A stretch of 64,000 bases of DNA from Hyphomicrobiales bacterium (GCA_900465665.1 UBJO01000032.1:28911-92910); one strand, 5' to 3'; shown: positions 9,380 through 18,238, counted from the stretch's first letter. Notes: generated by a model from the letters alone, not told the origin. Numbers and translations are program-made.

Positions 9380-9700
9380 TTACGATGACGGACGCTTTTC
9401 ATAGGAAACGCGGGTGCGACGAGTCTGCACCTCAAAAGTCGCATCGGCGAAGATGTCGTCGAGAAGATCAATGGCATCGAGCGTCTGGCCGAAAGGACGG
9501 TAGCCCGATCGGTCGGTGAGGCGGGCGAAGTTGATGAACTCGCCGACCAGCCCATCGATCCACTCAATCTCCCGAAACATCCGCTACATCATGATGTCGA
9601 GTTTTGTCGGATTCTACTGCAGTATGCACATGGCTGCCTGAAGACCGGATAGGGGCGAACGAAGCTTGTGGGAAACATCGTGAAAAGGCCGTCTCTGGAT
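9380..9700 (-). pseudogene. Remnant of a sensor histidine kinase (H-box/dimerisation region)
   Basis: Read on the minus strand in one frame, this stretch gives FHDVSHKLRSPLSGLQAA, a clear HisKA phospho-acceptor box. After it come RMFREIEWIDGLVGEFINFARL and LLDDIFADATFEVQTR, matching the second dimerisation helix and linker of CpxA/EnvZ-type kinases. Two in-frame amber codons interrupt it (9614-9616 and 9584-9586), and it ends at 9380 with no N, G1 or G2 ATP-binding boxes. It is therefore a fragment of a dead kinase. Nothing recognisable was seen in the flanks at 9164-9379 and 9701-9909. Confidence 0.7.
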
Positions 9701-9909
9701 TTTTTGTGCAGCTCCTCTGTGGGAATCGAACCGTGGTTCTCAAGCCTGTATGAGTTATACCCTGAATTTGTTGCCAACCTATCTGCTCCACGATGAAATG
9801 TCGCAGTCGTGGTCCATTGGCCAAAGGGAGTCGATCCATGGTGCCTGTAATCTAGCACCGCATGGCGTTTCGCTGTGGAAATTCGTGAGAGAAGCTGACG
9901 ATCCCGCTG

Positions 9910-10731
9910 CTATACATAATCAGTTTTGACGCTCATCGCTTCCCAAGCCACGAGCTCACCAAGCGCCTCTTCAATCCTTCCGCGAATCCGGCGCAACGCA
10001 TCCGATCCGAGGACAAGCTGAAGCGGAGGATCGTTCGACTTCAGAGTTTCGATGATAACCCGCGCAGCAGCCGATGGATCCCCTAGTTGTTGATGGTTGG
10101 CTTTTCCGAGGGTGTCGAGTGCAGCTCCCACTGTTAACCGGTATGCATCGTCGGCTGGTGCGCTAAAGCGAGCAGAATCCGCAGACAGGAAGTCAGTCCG
10201 AAACTGGCCCGGTGCTATCGCCGTAACGCCGATGCCAAGATGCTTGACTTCAGCGGCGAGTGCCACAGAGAAACCTTCAAGCGCATGCTTCGCTGACGCA
10301 TAAAGTGCGGTGCCCACACCCGGCGCCCTACCCGCCACAGACGTGATGTTCACTATGTGGCCCGCACCCTGAGCTCGCAGGTAAGGAAGTGCGGTTCGCA
10401 CAATGCGGATTGGCGCAAACACATCAACGTCAAACAGATGTTTCAACTCAGCATCTGTTGAAGATTCAACCGATCCCAGGAGCCCGTAACCGGCGTTGTT
10501 GACAAGGAAATCAACACGCCTTCCTTCCGAAAAGATTGTCTCGACAACTTCTTTCGTACGATCGAAATCAATCATGTCTAATGCATGAATGTCGATTGCT
10601 CTGCCCCGTAAAGTTTCGGGTGTGCCGCCGCTGCGCGTGGTGCCGATAACGCTATCGCCTGCATCGAGAACAGACTCAGCGAGTGCGAGGCCCAATCCTC
10701 TCGATACGCCAGTAATAAACCAATTCGCCAT
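9910..10731 (-). CDS. Short-chain dehydrogenase/reductase
   Basis: A 273-residue classical SDR. The start at ATG 10731 (MANWFITGVSRGLG) is preceded by an AGGTAGGGA ribosome site. Visible are the cofactor motif TGVSRGLG, the structural NNAGYG, the catalytic serine in NITSVAG and the active-site pair in YASAK. It is a single gene with its own leader. The closest general type is the oxidoreductase annotated as an SDR of the retinol/steroid dehydrogenase kind, often induced with electrophile stress genes. Substrate unknown. Confidence 0.85.
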   Translation of the reverse strand: MANWFITGVSRGLGLALAESVLDAGDSVIGTTRSGGTPETLRGRAIDIHALDMIDFDRTKEVVETIFSEGRRVDFLVNNAGYGLLGSVESSTDAELKHLFDVDVFAPIRIVRTALPYLRAQGAGHIVNITSVAGRAPGVGTALYASAKHALEGFSVALAAEVKHLGIGVTAIAPGQFRTDFLSADSARFSAPADDAYRLTVGAALDTLGKANHQQLGDPSAAARVIIETLKSNDPPLQLVLGSDALRRIRGRIEEALGELVAWEAMSVKTDYV

Positions 10732-10920
10732 TTTGCAGTCCCTACCTTCACCGACGCCGCTTCTCGGACCATTCGAGCAAACTAACTCAAAGGCCGGATT
10801 TGCCATGCACTGTGCAGTGCAGTCAAGAATGATTGAAATCTGGAATATCGATCGTTCTGGCAGTGAGTCTGAACCCGCGCACGCCTTGATGCGTCATAGA
10901 GATCGTATGCTCAATCACTA

Positions 10921-10946
10921 TGGGGCGGCGAAAAATGGCCGCCCCA
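10921..10946 (-). terminator. Strong hairpin downstream of SDR 10956-11672
   Basis: TGGGGCGGC (10921-10929) and GCCGCCCCA (10938-10946) form a perfect nine-base stem around an eight-base A-rich loop. It lies ten bases past the stop of the minus-strand SDR. No U-run follows on the minus strand, so it may be an RNA 3' end stabiliser rather than a full intrinsic terminator. Confidence 0.5.
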
Positions 10947-10955
10947 CACGTCCCG

Positions 10956-11672
10956 TTACGCCAGACGCCCGCCGCCATCCACATGAAGGACAGTGCCCGT
11001 CACATACCGGTTCGTCATAAGGCTAAGCGCGGCTTCGGCAACGTCGACAGGAGTACCCACGTAGCGCGCGGGAAGCGACTTGGCTTGCCCCTCGAAGAAT
11101 GCCCTGCGGTCGGCCTCCGGCATGAAGTCCCAACCAGGTGTTTCCACGACACCTGGCGAAAGCACATTCACGCGCAGGGGTGCCAGCTCAACGGCAAGCG
11201 CCTTAGCCAGACCTTCGAGGCCTGCGTTCACGGCCGCGACGACCGCGGTGCCGGGACCGGGACGATAGGCCGCAAGACCGGAAAAGAATGTGATCGATCC
11301 CCCTTCCCTAATCGTGGGAGCAGCAAACCGAGCGGCGAAGAACGGACCCCAGAACTTAGCAGCGAGCATCTGTTCGACGGCTTCCAGGGGAATTTCGCCG
11401 AGCGGCGCATATGTCAGGGCAGCCGCTGTGGTGACGAGATGGTCGATCGGTCCCATTGAGGCGTAGCCGCTTTGTGCAGCATCGGCATTCCCGGCATCGA
11501 AAGACGCGGTCCGAGCACGATTGCCCAAGGTCTCGTTTGCCTTGTTGAGCCGCTCCTGCGATCGCCCGGCGATGGTGACGTTGGCACCCCGGTCAAGAGC
11601 TGCCTTGGCAAGGCCGAGACCCATACCGGAACCGCCGCCGACAATGACGACGTGTTTGTTTTCGAGATCCAT
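10956..11672 (-). CDS. Short-chain dehydrogenase/reductase
   Basis: A 238-residue SDR. The ATG at 11672 (MDLENKHVVIVGG) has an AAGGAG ribosome site. The glycine motif is GGGSGMGLG, and the C-terminus has the common SDR ending YVTGTVLHVDGGG. The usual YxxxK active site is not obvious: the corresponding region reads YRPGPGTAVVAAVNAGLEGLAKALA, with no clear Tyr-x3-Lys. This atypical active site is also seen in some SDR regulators and NmrA-like members. It follows the MFS transporter by 13 bases, so the two are probably co-transcribed. Confidence 0.82.
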   Translation of the reverse strand: MDLENKHVVIVGGGSGMGLGLAKAALDRGANVTIAGRSQERLNKANETLGNRARTASFDAGNADAAQSGYASMGPIDHLVTTAAALTYAPLGEIPLEAVEQMLAAKFWGPFFAARFAAPTIREGGSITFFSGLAAYRPGPGTAVVAAVNAGLEGLAKALAVELAPLRVNVLSPGVVETPGWDFMPEADRRAFFEGQAKSLPARYVGTPVDVAEAALSLMTNRYVTGTVLHVDGGGRLA

Positions 11673-11685
11673 TTGATTTCTCCTT

Positions 11686-12858
11686 TCAAGAATGGAATTG
11701 ATCCGCCGCTGCCCTCTTGCGAGGCGCGACGATCGCGATGAAGCCAGCGAGACAGACAAAAGCGCCGACGAGAGGTGTCGCCGCCACACCGGCAACTGTG
11801 ATGGTGGCGTGACCTGTAAGTGAGCCGAACGTGATGCCGAGATTGAACCCTGCGATGTTCATGCCAGAGGCGGCCGCTCGGATGCTGCCTGGTCGATCTG
11901 CCGCCACCTGCAGTATCTTTGCCTGGAGGATCGGAACTGCCGCAAACATTGCAAAACCGAGCAGAACGACCAAGACAGCGGTTGGCAGCGCGTTCGATGA
12001 CCAAGCGGCAATGCCGAGAAGCAGAACAACAAGTCCCGCCACCACCCAGGCGGAAGCCTTGGCAGGACCGACCTTATCAGCGAACTTGCCGCCTACAATG
12101 TTTCCAACCGCAGCCGCAAGGCCGTAGAGCAGGAATACAGTGCTAATCGAAGCGACATCGAGCCCCGAAACCTCTTCGAGCAATGTTGCGACGTAAGTGT
12201 AGAAGGTAAACGCTCCGCCATAGGCCAGAACCGTTATGCCCGCGGCACCCAACAGAGATGGATCAAAAAGGCCCTTCAGACCATTCGTGGCTTCCGGCGA
12301 AGAACTGTCTCCCGTGCCACGAGGCACGAGCACCCACATCGCGACCGCGGCCACGAAGGCACATGCGGCAACGCAGGCAAAGACAGCTCGCCAGCTCCAG
12401 ATCGAACCGAGATAGGTTCCTGCTGGCACACCCGTCACCAGAGCAATTGTCAACCCCATGAATACGAATGCGATTGCACTGCCGCTGCGATCCTTGGCGA
12501 CGAGGGCAGCCGCCACCGATGATGCAACGGCCAGGAACGTGCCATGCGAGAGACCACTGATGAAGCGGGCCGCGATGATTGTCACGAAGCTCGATGACAC
12601 AGCGATCAAGAGGTTTCCGGCAACAAAGAGTAGCATCGACGCCATGAGCAGTGGCTTTCGGCTCCATGAATTTGCAAGTGACGTGACGAGGGGAGCGCCG
12701 ACGGCGACACCAAGGGCATAGGCAGTGACGACCTGCCCCAGATCGGCCACCGGATATCCCAGGCCTGCCGCCATCGGAGGCGCCAACCCGATTGCGACGA
12801 ATTCGACGAAGCCCAGTGCGAAGGCGCATAGGCTAAATGCATAGATGGCGGCTGGCAT
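11686..12858 (-). CDS. MFS transporter, DHA1 drug-efflux/AraJ type
   Basis: A 390-residue major-facilitator protein with twelve predicted hydrophobic segments. The opening MPAAIYAFSLCAFALGFVEF and the motif-A-like loop between TM2 and TM3 (SLANSWSRKPLL) place it with the AraJ/chloramphenicol-efflux DHA1 group. The ATG follows GGAG. It is transcribed with the SDR at 10956 and divergently from the LysR gene at 12942, which probably controls it. It likely exports a small organic compound or drug. Substrate unknown. Confidence 0.85.
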   Translation of the reverse strand: MPAAIYAFSLCAFALGFVEFVAIGLAPPMAAGLGYPVADLGQVVTAYALGVAVGAPLVTSLANSWSRKPLLMASMLLFVAGNLLIAVSSSFVTIIAARFISGLSHGTFLAVASSVAAALVAKDRSGSAIAFVFMGLTIALVTGVPAGTYLGSIWSWRAVFACVAACAFVAAVAMWVLVPRGTGDSSSPEATNGLKGLFDPSLLGAAGITVLAYGGAFTFYTYVATLLEEVSGLDVASISTVFLLYGLAAAVGNIVGGKFADKVGPAKASAWVVAGLVVLLLGIAAWSSNALPTAVLVVLLGFAMFAAVPILQAKILQVAADRPGSIRAAASGMNIAGFNLGITFGSLTGHATITVAGVAATPLVGAFVCLAGFIAIVAPRKRAAADQFHS

Positions 12859-12941
12859 TGGCTACTCCATTGAACAGAAGCAAAATCTATGCTTTCCCTC
12901 AATGTTAGAGTAGATTGCCTTTTGTGAAGGACCTTTACCAT

Positions 12942-13817
12942 ATGGAAAAGATAGCCTACCTCCCGGGCATCTCAGAATTCGTTGCTTCCGCGAAGACTGG
13001 ATCCTTTTCCGGCGCTGCGCGTGCCCTCGGCGTCTCGGTTGCGCATATCAGCAGGACAGTTGCGAAGCTTGAAGCCGATCTCGGCGTGCAGCTCATCACG
13101 CGAAGCACACGGTCGAGCATTTTGACCGATCAGGGGCAGCAGTTCTTCTTGCGATGCTCGAGCATTCTTGAAGCCTATGACGAAGCCCGTGACATCGCGC
13201 GCGCGGCGACGGCTATCTCGGGACGCATTCGTATTTCGATGGGCGGCCATTACGCCGAGACCGTGCTGACACCGCAACTTGCGCGCTTCTGTGCTGACCA
13301 CCCGGGGGTTTCGATAGATCTCGAGATGACGAGCAGAAACGTCGCGATGATCGAGGAAAACTTCGATCTCGCCGTGCGAGCCGGGCCACTGGCGCAATCC
13401 ACTCTTATCGCTCGCAAGCTTGCTGGCTTCAGGCTGCGTACGCTCGCGGCGCCTGGCCACGTGCCCGACGCGATAGAGGATCCAGGCGACCTTCATCCGT
13501 CATCTTGCATGTCCTTGGGTGGTCGCGACTGGGTCTTTTCCCGCAAAGGCGAGACAAGGGTCTTAAAGCCAGAGGGGCGAGTCAACACAAACAGCGGAAC
13601 CCTTCTTGTGTCCAGCGCCGTAGAGCGCTGCGGGATCGCCCAGGTTCCCTCTTACTATGGTCAGGCAGAACTGGAGTCAGGACGGCTTGTGGAACTCTTT
13701 CCGGAGTGGACGGCCTCCGAGGAATTCGAGTTCTTCCTAGTCTATCCCGAACAGCGACATCTCCCGGCGCGCGTTCGGGCGCTCATCGACTACCTGGTCG
13801 CTCAAGCAGGCCGATAG
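12942..13817 (+). CDS. LysR-family transcriptional regulator
   Basis: A 291-residue LysR protein. The ATG at 12942 follows an AAGGA ribosome site; an in-frame TTG at 12915 lacks one. The N-terminal winged helix-turn-helix reads FSGAARALGVSVAHISRTVAKLEADLGVQLITRSTR. The remainder is the effector-binding domain. It lies 83 bases from the divergent MFS-SDR operon start, the usual LysR arrangement, and is presumably its regulator. Its 3' end overlaps the convergent TetR gene by 16 bases. Confidence 0.88.
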   Translation: MEKIAYLPGISEFVASAKTGSFSGAARALGVSVAHISRTVAKLEADLGVQLITRSTRSSILTDQGQQFFLRCSSILEAYDEARDIARAATAISGRIRISMGGHYAETVLTPQLARFCADHPGVSIDLEMTSRNVAMIEENFDLAVRAGPLAQSTLIARKLAGFRLRTLAAPGHVPDAIEDPGDLHPSSCMSLGGRDWVFSRKGETRVLKPEGRVNTNSGTLLVSSAVERCGIAQVPSYYGQAELESGRLVELFPEWTASEEFEFFLVYPEQRHLPARVRALIDYLVAQAGR

Positions 13818-14458
13818 AACCTGAGGAACATGGCGACGCCACTCTCGATGATCTCTTCGATCTCCCCGGCCGTGAGTACCCGGTCGTCGCCCATGAGGCG
13901 AACCCAAAGGACTGCTTCGTCGATCAGGCCAAGAAACTGCTTCGAGGCGAGGTCGACATTGTCGATCCGCAGGAGGCCGCGGCGAGCCATTTCGCCGATA
14001 TAATTCCGCACGGAAGTGACTGCGGGTGTTTTTCCCATTTCGAAAAAGCTTTTGATGAGATCCGGGAAACGGCGGCCGTCGGCGATGACCATGCGAAGGA
14101 AAGCGACAGCCAGCGGCGGCCCCCAAAACGACGACACGGCTTGTCCAATGCGGCGCAGCCCAACCTCAGGATCCGCAAGAGCTTCAGCGTCGTCACCGAT
14201 ATCCATGGCGGGAAATGCGCGCCACATGCGCTCCACGACCGCACGGAATAGCTCTTCCTTGCCGTCGGGAAACTGATTGTACAGCGTCCGCCTTGCCGTC
14301 CCCGCCTCCTTGGCGACCAAATCCATGCTCGCGTTCTCGTATCCATGCTCGATGAAGACGCGGCTCGCAGTCATGAGGATGACGTCGCGCGTACTCTGAA
14401 CCGGCCGGGCATTGGCGATCTCCTCGAAGATAGAATCTTTCTTTTCGGCGGCGGACAT
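13802..14458 (-). CDS. TetR-family transcriptional repressor
   Basis: A 218-residue TetR protein. The N-terminal DNA-binding domain is STRDVILMTASRVFIEHGYENASMDLVAKEAGTARRTLYNQF. The C-terminal ligand domain resembles the AcrR/TetR_C group. Start ATG 14458 is chosen because the HTH then begins at the usual distance from the N-terminus. It is divergent from the SDR at 14631. Two perfect palindromes between them (14544-14561 and 14570-14585) are the likely operators, so it should repress the downstream plus-strand operon and possibly itself. Confidence 0.88.
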   Translation of the reverse strand: MSAAEKKDSIFEEIANARPVQSTRDVILMTASRVFIEHGYENASMDLVAKEAGTARRTLYNQFPDGKEELFRAVVERMWRAFPAMDIGDDAEALADPEVGLRRIGQAVSSFWGPPLAVAFLRMVIADGRRFPDLIKSFFEMGKTPAVTSVRNYIGEMARRGLLRIDNVDLASKQFLGLIDEAVLWVRLMGDDRVLTAGEIEEIIESGVAMFLRFYRPA

Positions 14459-14543
14459 TGGCGAAATCAAACCTCTCAGAATTTCAGGTGCGCCTTCGAT
14501 ATCCCAACTCACCCGATTTGACAAAATCGAGGTGCCCCCTTGC

Positions 14544-14585
14544 CTGCACTCATGAGTGCAGTATATGTCTGCACTCATGAGTGCA
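14544..14585. promoter_or_regulatory. Tandem palindromic operators for the divergent TetR
   Basis: CTGCACTCATGAGTGCAG at 14544-14561 is an 18-base perfect palindrome. Its 16-base core, TGCACTCATGAGTGCA, is repeated exactly at 14570-14585. The centres are 25 bases apart, about two and a half helical turns. They lie in the gap between the TetR gene and the SDR at 14631, 46-87 bases upstream of the SDR start. Size and symmetry fit TetR dimer sites. That this TetR binds them is inferred. Confidence 0.75.
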
Positions 14586-14630
14586 TTGATGCTCATTAAC
14601 ATACAATTCCATTCAAGTCAGGAGCCCTCC

Positions 14631-15365
14631 ATGGATTCGTTGTCCTCGAAAGTCGCATTGATCACTGGAGGATCACGCGGAATCGGTCGCGAGATTGCGC
14701 TCGGTCTTGCCGACGCGGGTTGCGATATCGCTGTGCACTTCAACTCAGATTCTGCATCGGCTGACGAACTCGTTAGAGAGATTACTAATAGGGGCCGTCG
14801 CGCGGTTGCTCTGGGCGCGGATCTCGACGATCAAAATCAGGCAGCCGCGCTTAGCGGTGCGGCAGCTTCACAGCTCGGTCCAGTCGACGTGTTCGTTAGC
14901 AATGCGGGAATCAATCCCGCAAAACCAATCGATACCATCACGGCTGACGATTGGGACAGGTCGCTGCGCATCAACCTCTCCGCGGCCTTTCACATCAGCC
15001 AGTCGATCCTTCCCGGCATGCGCGAACGCAAATGGGGCCGACTGATCTACGTCTCGTCGGTTGCAGCCCAGATCGGCGGAGTAATTGGTCCGCACTACGC
15101 AGCGAGCAAGGCGGGCCTGATCGGCCTCGCACACTATTATGCCAGCGCGCTCGCCAAGGAAGGCGTGACCGCAAACGTTCTTGCACCTGCATTGATCGAG
15201 ACGGATATGATCAAGAACAACGCCGCAATCAAGCCAACCCTTATCCCGATCGGCCGCTTCGGTCGGACCGACGAGGTGGCGTCGCTTGCTGTCAACCTTG
15301 CCCAAAATGGCTACATGACGGGACAGACGATTAACGTCAACGGTGGCTGGTACATGAGCTCCTGA
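14631..15365 (+). CDS. SDR, 3-oxoacyl-ACP reductase (FabG) type
   Basis: A 244-residue classical SDR. The start ATG 14631 follows AGGAG. Motifs are TGGSRGIG, NAG (SNAGINPAKP), a serine in YVSSVAAQIG, YAASKAG with the catalytic Tyr-x3-Lys, and the C-terminal TGQTINVNGGWYMS. It is the first gene of the TetR-linked plus-strand operon that runs to the aldo/keto reductase at 20329. An accessory FabG-like reductase acting on a carbonyl substrate is likely. A role in fatty-acid synthesis is not implied. Confidence 0.86.
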   Translation: MDSLSSKVALITGGSRGIGREIALGLADAGCDIAVHFNSDSASADELVREITNRGRRAVALGADLDDQNQAAALSGAAASQLGPVDVFVSNAGINPAKPIDTITADDWDRSLRINLSAAFHISQSILPGMRERKWGRLIYVSSVAAQIGGVIGPHYAASKAGLIGLAHYYASALAKEGVTANVLAPALIETDMIKNNAAIKPTLIPIGRFGRTDEVASLAVNLAQNGYMTGQTINVNGGWYMSS

Positions 15366-15432
15366 CACCGGCATGCCAGCCTTCGGCTGACCAGACAAAA
15401 ATCTCATCGAGGAACCGAGAAGGACAACCGTC

Positions 15433-15833
15433 ATGAAGACGAAGACCGTGCTGACCGCACAGGACGCCGCGAAAATCACCGAGGCCTGCAAGTCTGAAGC
15501 CGAGCAGAACGGCTGGAAGATGAGCGTCGCAGTGTCGATGATGGCGGCCGGCTGTTGAGCGTCGTCCGCTTCGACGACGCCACCTATGACACGGCCGGAG
15601 TTGCGCTGCGAAAGGCGGAAACGGCGGCAATGAACCGCAGCCCGTCGGCCGAGGTCGAGGAGATGGAGCGAGATCGTCTGACGATGCTCGCACTCGGTGA
15701 CCGCCTTCCCCTGCAGGGCGGCATTCCGGCCCTGAGAAACGGTGAATGCCTCGGTGGCATCGGCGTTTCCGGTGGTCTGTCGACGCAGGACGAACAGGTG
15801 GCACGCGCCGGGCTGGCCGCGCTGGTCATCTAA
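15433..15833 (+). pseudogene. GlcG/HbpS-family haem-binding protein, frameshifted
   Basis: The start, MKTKTVLTAQDAAKITEACK, follows GAGAAGGAC and is typical of the GlcG/HbpS (DUF336) family. After codon 34 the frame shifts: AVSMMAAGC ends at a TGA (15556-15558). In the +1 frame the expected continuation AVVDDGGRLLSVVRFDDA is restored by supplying one G near 15534. It then reads on through GVALRKAETAA and LPLQGGIPAL to GGIGVSGG and the stop at 15831. A single-base deletion best explains this. It may be a real null allele, a sequencing error, or less likely programmed frameshifting. Confidence 0.8.
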
Positions 15834-15893
15834 TTTCTATGAGGGGGCGATAACAGCAGCGGGCGGGCTGCGCGAAACACAAAGGTTACCAAC

Positions 15894-16799
15894 ATGCATA
15901 CAGAAGAAATCAAATTCCCAAGCGAAGGTTTGAATTGTGCCGGCACCGTCTACCGCCCGGATGGAGGGGGTCCGTTTCCGGCCGTGCTCCTCTCCCACGG
16001 CTTTGGCGCTGTACGCGGCATGCGCAACATCCCAGAAGTGGCGACGGCTTTGGCAAGCTCTGGAATCCTGGCACTTGCTATCGACTTCCGCTTTCTCGGC
16101 GACAGCGAAGGCGAGCCAAGACAGCAGGTGCTTCCCGACGCGCAACGGCAGGATCTCCGGAATGCGCTCACTTACCTCGAGAGCCGGGACGACGTCGACG
16201 CCGCGCGCATTGGTTTGTGGGGCACCTCCTTCAGCGGCGGACAGTCGATCCAGGTCGCAGCCTTTGATCGCCGGGTGAAGGTTCCCGTGGCCCAGGTTCC
16301 GGCGACGGACCTCTACCGCCAGATCCGTTTCTCCGCTCCGCCCGAGCAGCGCAAGATCATCGATGATGCCATTGCATCGGAATATGGCCGTCGCTTCCGC
16401 GGCGAGCCGCCTGCAACCATGAAACTTGCCGATACGGCGGATGCGCAATCGGTATTCGGGCCGGAGTCGTACGAGTGGGCCACTCACAATGAAGCGGAGC
16501 ACCCACAGTTTCACAACGCGGTGACCATCAGCTCGTTGCAGGAGGCGGTGCAGATTGCTCCGGGCGACTACATCGAGGCCGTGGCGCCCACCCCGCTTCT
16601 CATCATAATGGCCGATCCCGACAAGACGGTGGTGATCGACTACACAAAAGACGCCTTTGATCGTGCAGGCGGGCCGAAAAAGCTGATAGCGATCAAGGGG
16701 CTTCATTACGACGCCTACGACAAGCCCGAAACCCTTAAAGAAGCCACCGAAGCCGCTCGCACCTGGTTTGTCGAGCACTTGGCGCCATCGCAGCCCTGA
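15894..16799 (+). CDS. Alpha/beta hydrolase (dienelactone hydrolase-like)
   Basis: A 301-residue alpha/beta hydrolase. The oxyanion-side motif is LLSHGFGAVRG, the nucleophile elbow GTSFSGG (serine), the acid region IIMADPDKTV and the catalytic histidine in KGLHYDAY. There is no signal peptide, so it should be cytoplasmic. It sits in the TetR-linked operon with SDR, CMD-fold and aldo/keto reductase genes, which fits ester or lactone hydrolysis of a foreign compound. Homologues are often annotated as acetylxylan esterase or dienelactone hydrolase family without tested function. Confidence 0.82.
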   Translation: MHTEEIKFPSEGLNCAGTVYRPDGGGPFPAVLLSHGFGAVRGMRNIPEVATALASSGILALAIDFRFLGDSEGEPRQQVLPDAQRQDLRNALTYLESRDDVDAARIGLWGTSFSGGQSIQVAAFDRRVKVPVAQVPATDLYRQIRFSAPPEQRKIIDDAIASEYGRRFRGEPPATMKLADTADAQSVFGPESYEWATHNEAEHPQFHNAVTISSLQEAVQIAPGDYIEAVAPTPLLIIMADPDKTVVIDYTKDAFDRAGGPKKLIAIKGLHYDAYDKPETLKEATEAARTWFVEHLAPSQP

Positions 16800-16808
16800 T
16801 AACCAGGT

Positions 16809-16841
16809 GCGCAGGCGTGTACGGATCCGCACCGCCTGCGC
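16809..16841 (+). repeat. Intercistronic hairpin before the kelch gene
   Basis: GCGCAGGCG (16809-16817) and CGCCTGCGC (16833-16841) form a perfect nine-base stem between the hydrolase stop and the kelch-protein start. No U-run follows. It could stabilise the upstream transcript or lower downstream expression. Confidence 0.4.
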
Positions 16842-16869
16842 GTCCGGTCAGCCTCAAAGGAGACGATTC

Positions 16870-17808
16870 ATGCACAATCTGACGAAAGCCTTTGTGACCG
16901 CAGCGTTAGGGGCTTCCATTGCATCCTCATCGCTCGCACACGAAGTCGGCGCCTGGGCGGGAGCAAGCAGCGCACCAGCGGAACGTTCTGAGGTTAGTGT
17001 CGCGCAGGTAGACGGAAAAGCCTACGTTGTCGGCGACTACAACGGCGCGACGGATTTGCTGATCTATGATCTTGCGAAGGATACATGGAGCAAGGGCGCT
17101 CCCTTCCCGTATGCAGTCCATCACACGGCAGCCGTCTCAATCGGTAGGACGATCTACGTTATCGGTGGCTATGTGGACGGATGGAAGGCCACGAACAATG
17201 TGTGGGCCTACAACACAGCGTCCGACACGTGGAGCGAACTCGGCAAGATGCCGACAGCTGTTGCCGCCGCAGGCGCCGCAGTCCTCGACGGAAAGATCCA
17301 TGTCGTGGGCGGCAGCAAGTCCGGTCGCGGCAACATTCCCTTTCACCTTGTCTATGATCCCGAGGCAAAGTCCTGGACTGAGGCCGCCCCGCCGCCTACC
17401 AAGCGGGATCATCTCTCGGTCGTCGCGCTCGATGGCAAGCTCGTGGCCGTCGGTGGCAGGATCAACGGCAGTCCCGGAAGCAATCTGGATGTGAACCAGA
17501 TCTACGACCCTAAGAGCAATTCCTGGACGTCCGGCAAGCCGCTGCCGACAGCACGGAGCGGGAGCGCGTCTGCAGTCCTCGGGCATGAAGCGTTTGTCAT
17601 GGGTGGCGAAGGCTCAGGCAAAGTCTTCAACGAGGTCGAGGCCTACGACTTACCCAAGAATTCGTGGCGTGCGTTTTCTCCCCTCCCCACAGGTCGTCAT
17701 GGCTTTGGCGCAGTCGTGCATGACGGAAAAATCTTCACAATCGTCGGAAGCCCCGCTCCCGGCGGAAACCGATCGAGTGTCGTCGAAGTGCTGACACCCG
17801 GAAAGTAA
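16870..17808 (+). CDS. Exported kelch-repeat beta-propeller protein
   Basis: A 312-residue protein starting at ATG 16870 after AAAGGAGA. Residues 1-23 (MHNLTKAFVTAALGASIASSSLAHE) look like a signal peptide. The rest contains about six kelch repeats marked by paired glycines and the Y...W spacing: IYVIGGYVDG...VWAYNTASDTWSELGKMP, IHVVGGSKSG...YDPEAKSWTEAAPPP, VAVGGRING...YDPKSNSWTSGKPLP, AFVMGGEGSG. It should fold as a periplasmic six-bladed propeller. It may bind a ligand or protein or have N-acetylneuraminate-mutarotase-like activity, but nothing in the neighbourhood supports sialic acid. Function unassigned. Confidence 0.82.
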   Translation: MHNLTKAFVTAALGASIASSSLAHEVGAWAGASSAPAERSEVSVAQVDGKAYVVGDYNGATDLLIYDLAKDTWSKGAPFPYAVHHTAAVSIGRTIYVIGGYVDGWKATNNVWAYNTASDTWSELGKMPTAVAAAGAAVLDGKIHVVGGSKSGRGNIPFHLVYDPEAKSWTEAAPPPTKRDHLSVVALDGKLVAVGGRINGSPGSNLDVNQIYDPKSNSWTSGKPLPTARSGSASAVLGHEAFVMGGEGSGKVFNEVEAYDLPKNSWRAFSPLPTGRHGFGAVVHDGKIFTIVGSPAPGGNRSSVVEVLTPGK

Positions 17809-17848
17809 CTGGCCTCACCTAGCACTTCAAACCACATAAGGATTGAAC

Positions 17849-18238
17849 ATGTCTGCCACTACGCTTGAACTAGGCAAGAAGACGTTTGCGAAAACCTTTG
17901 GCTCCGAAGCGGAAGGCTTCATCCAGACCGTTAACGGCATGGCGCCCGGCCTCGGCGACTTCATCGTCGAAGCGGAATTCGGCAATGCCTACAATCGCCC
18001 CGGCCTTGATCTGAAAACACGCGAGCTCGTGATCCTCGCATCTTGCGCGACGCTCGGCTCGACCGGTCTTGGCGCTGTTGGAATGCACATCCCTGCGGCC
18101 CTTGCTGCGGGCGCCACGCGCGAAGAAATCGTCGAGGTCTTTGTCCAGCTTTCGTTCGCAGCCGGGATGCCGACCGCGCTTGCAGCACTCGAAGCAGCAA
18201 AGACCGCCTTCGATAAGCTTGACGGCAAGGCCGCCTGA
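17849..18238 (+). CDS. Carboxymuconolactone decarboxylase-family protein
   Basis: A 129-residue protein of the CMD/AhpD fold; the start ATG 17849 follows AAGGA. The region KTRELVILASCATLGSTGLGAVGMHIPAALAAGATREEIVEVFVQLSFAAGMP matches the family core. The Cys-x2-Cys pair of the peroxidase AhpD is absent; only one cysteine (ASCATLG) is present. A lactone decarboxylase-like or structural role is therefore more likely than peroxidase activity. It belongs to the TetR-linked operon. Confidence 0.85.
   Translation: MSATTLELGKKTFAKTFGSEAEGFIQTVNGMAPGLGDFIVEAEFGNAYNRPGLDLKTRELVILASCATLGSTGLGAVGMHIPAALAAGATREEIVEVFVQLSFAAGMPTALAALEAAKTAFDKLDGKAA

Noticed and set aside
9700..9760. tRNA-like T-arm sequences (GGAATCGAACC type) here and near 23727, 26505, 34570 and 47843
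   Set aside because: None has a matching T-stem, acceptor stem or CCA arrangement, so no tRNA or tmRNA gene is called; only the 26493/34557 pair is similar enough to report.
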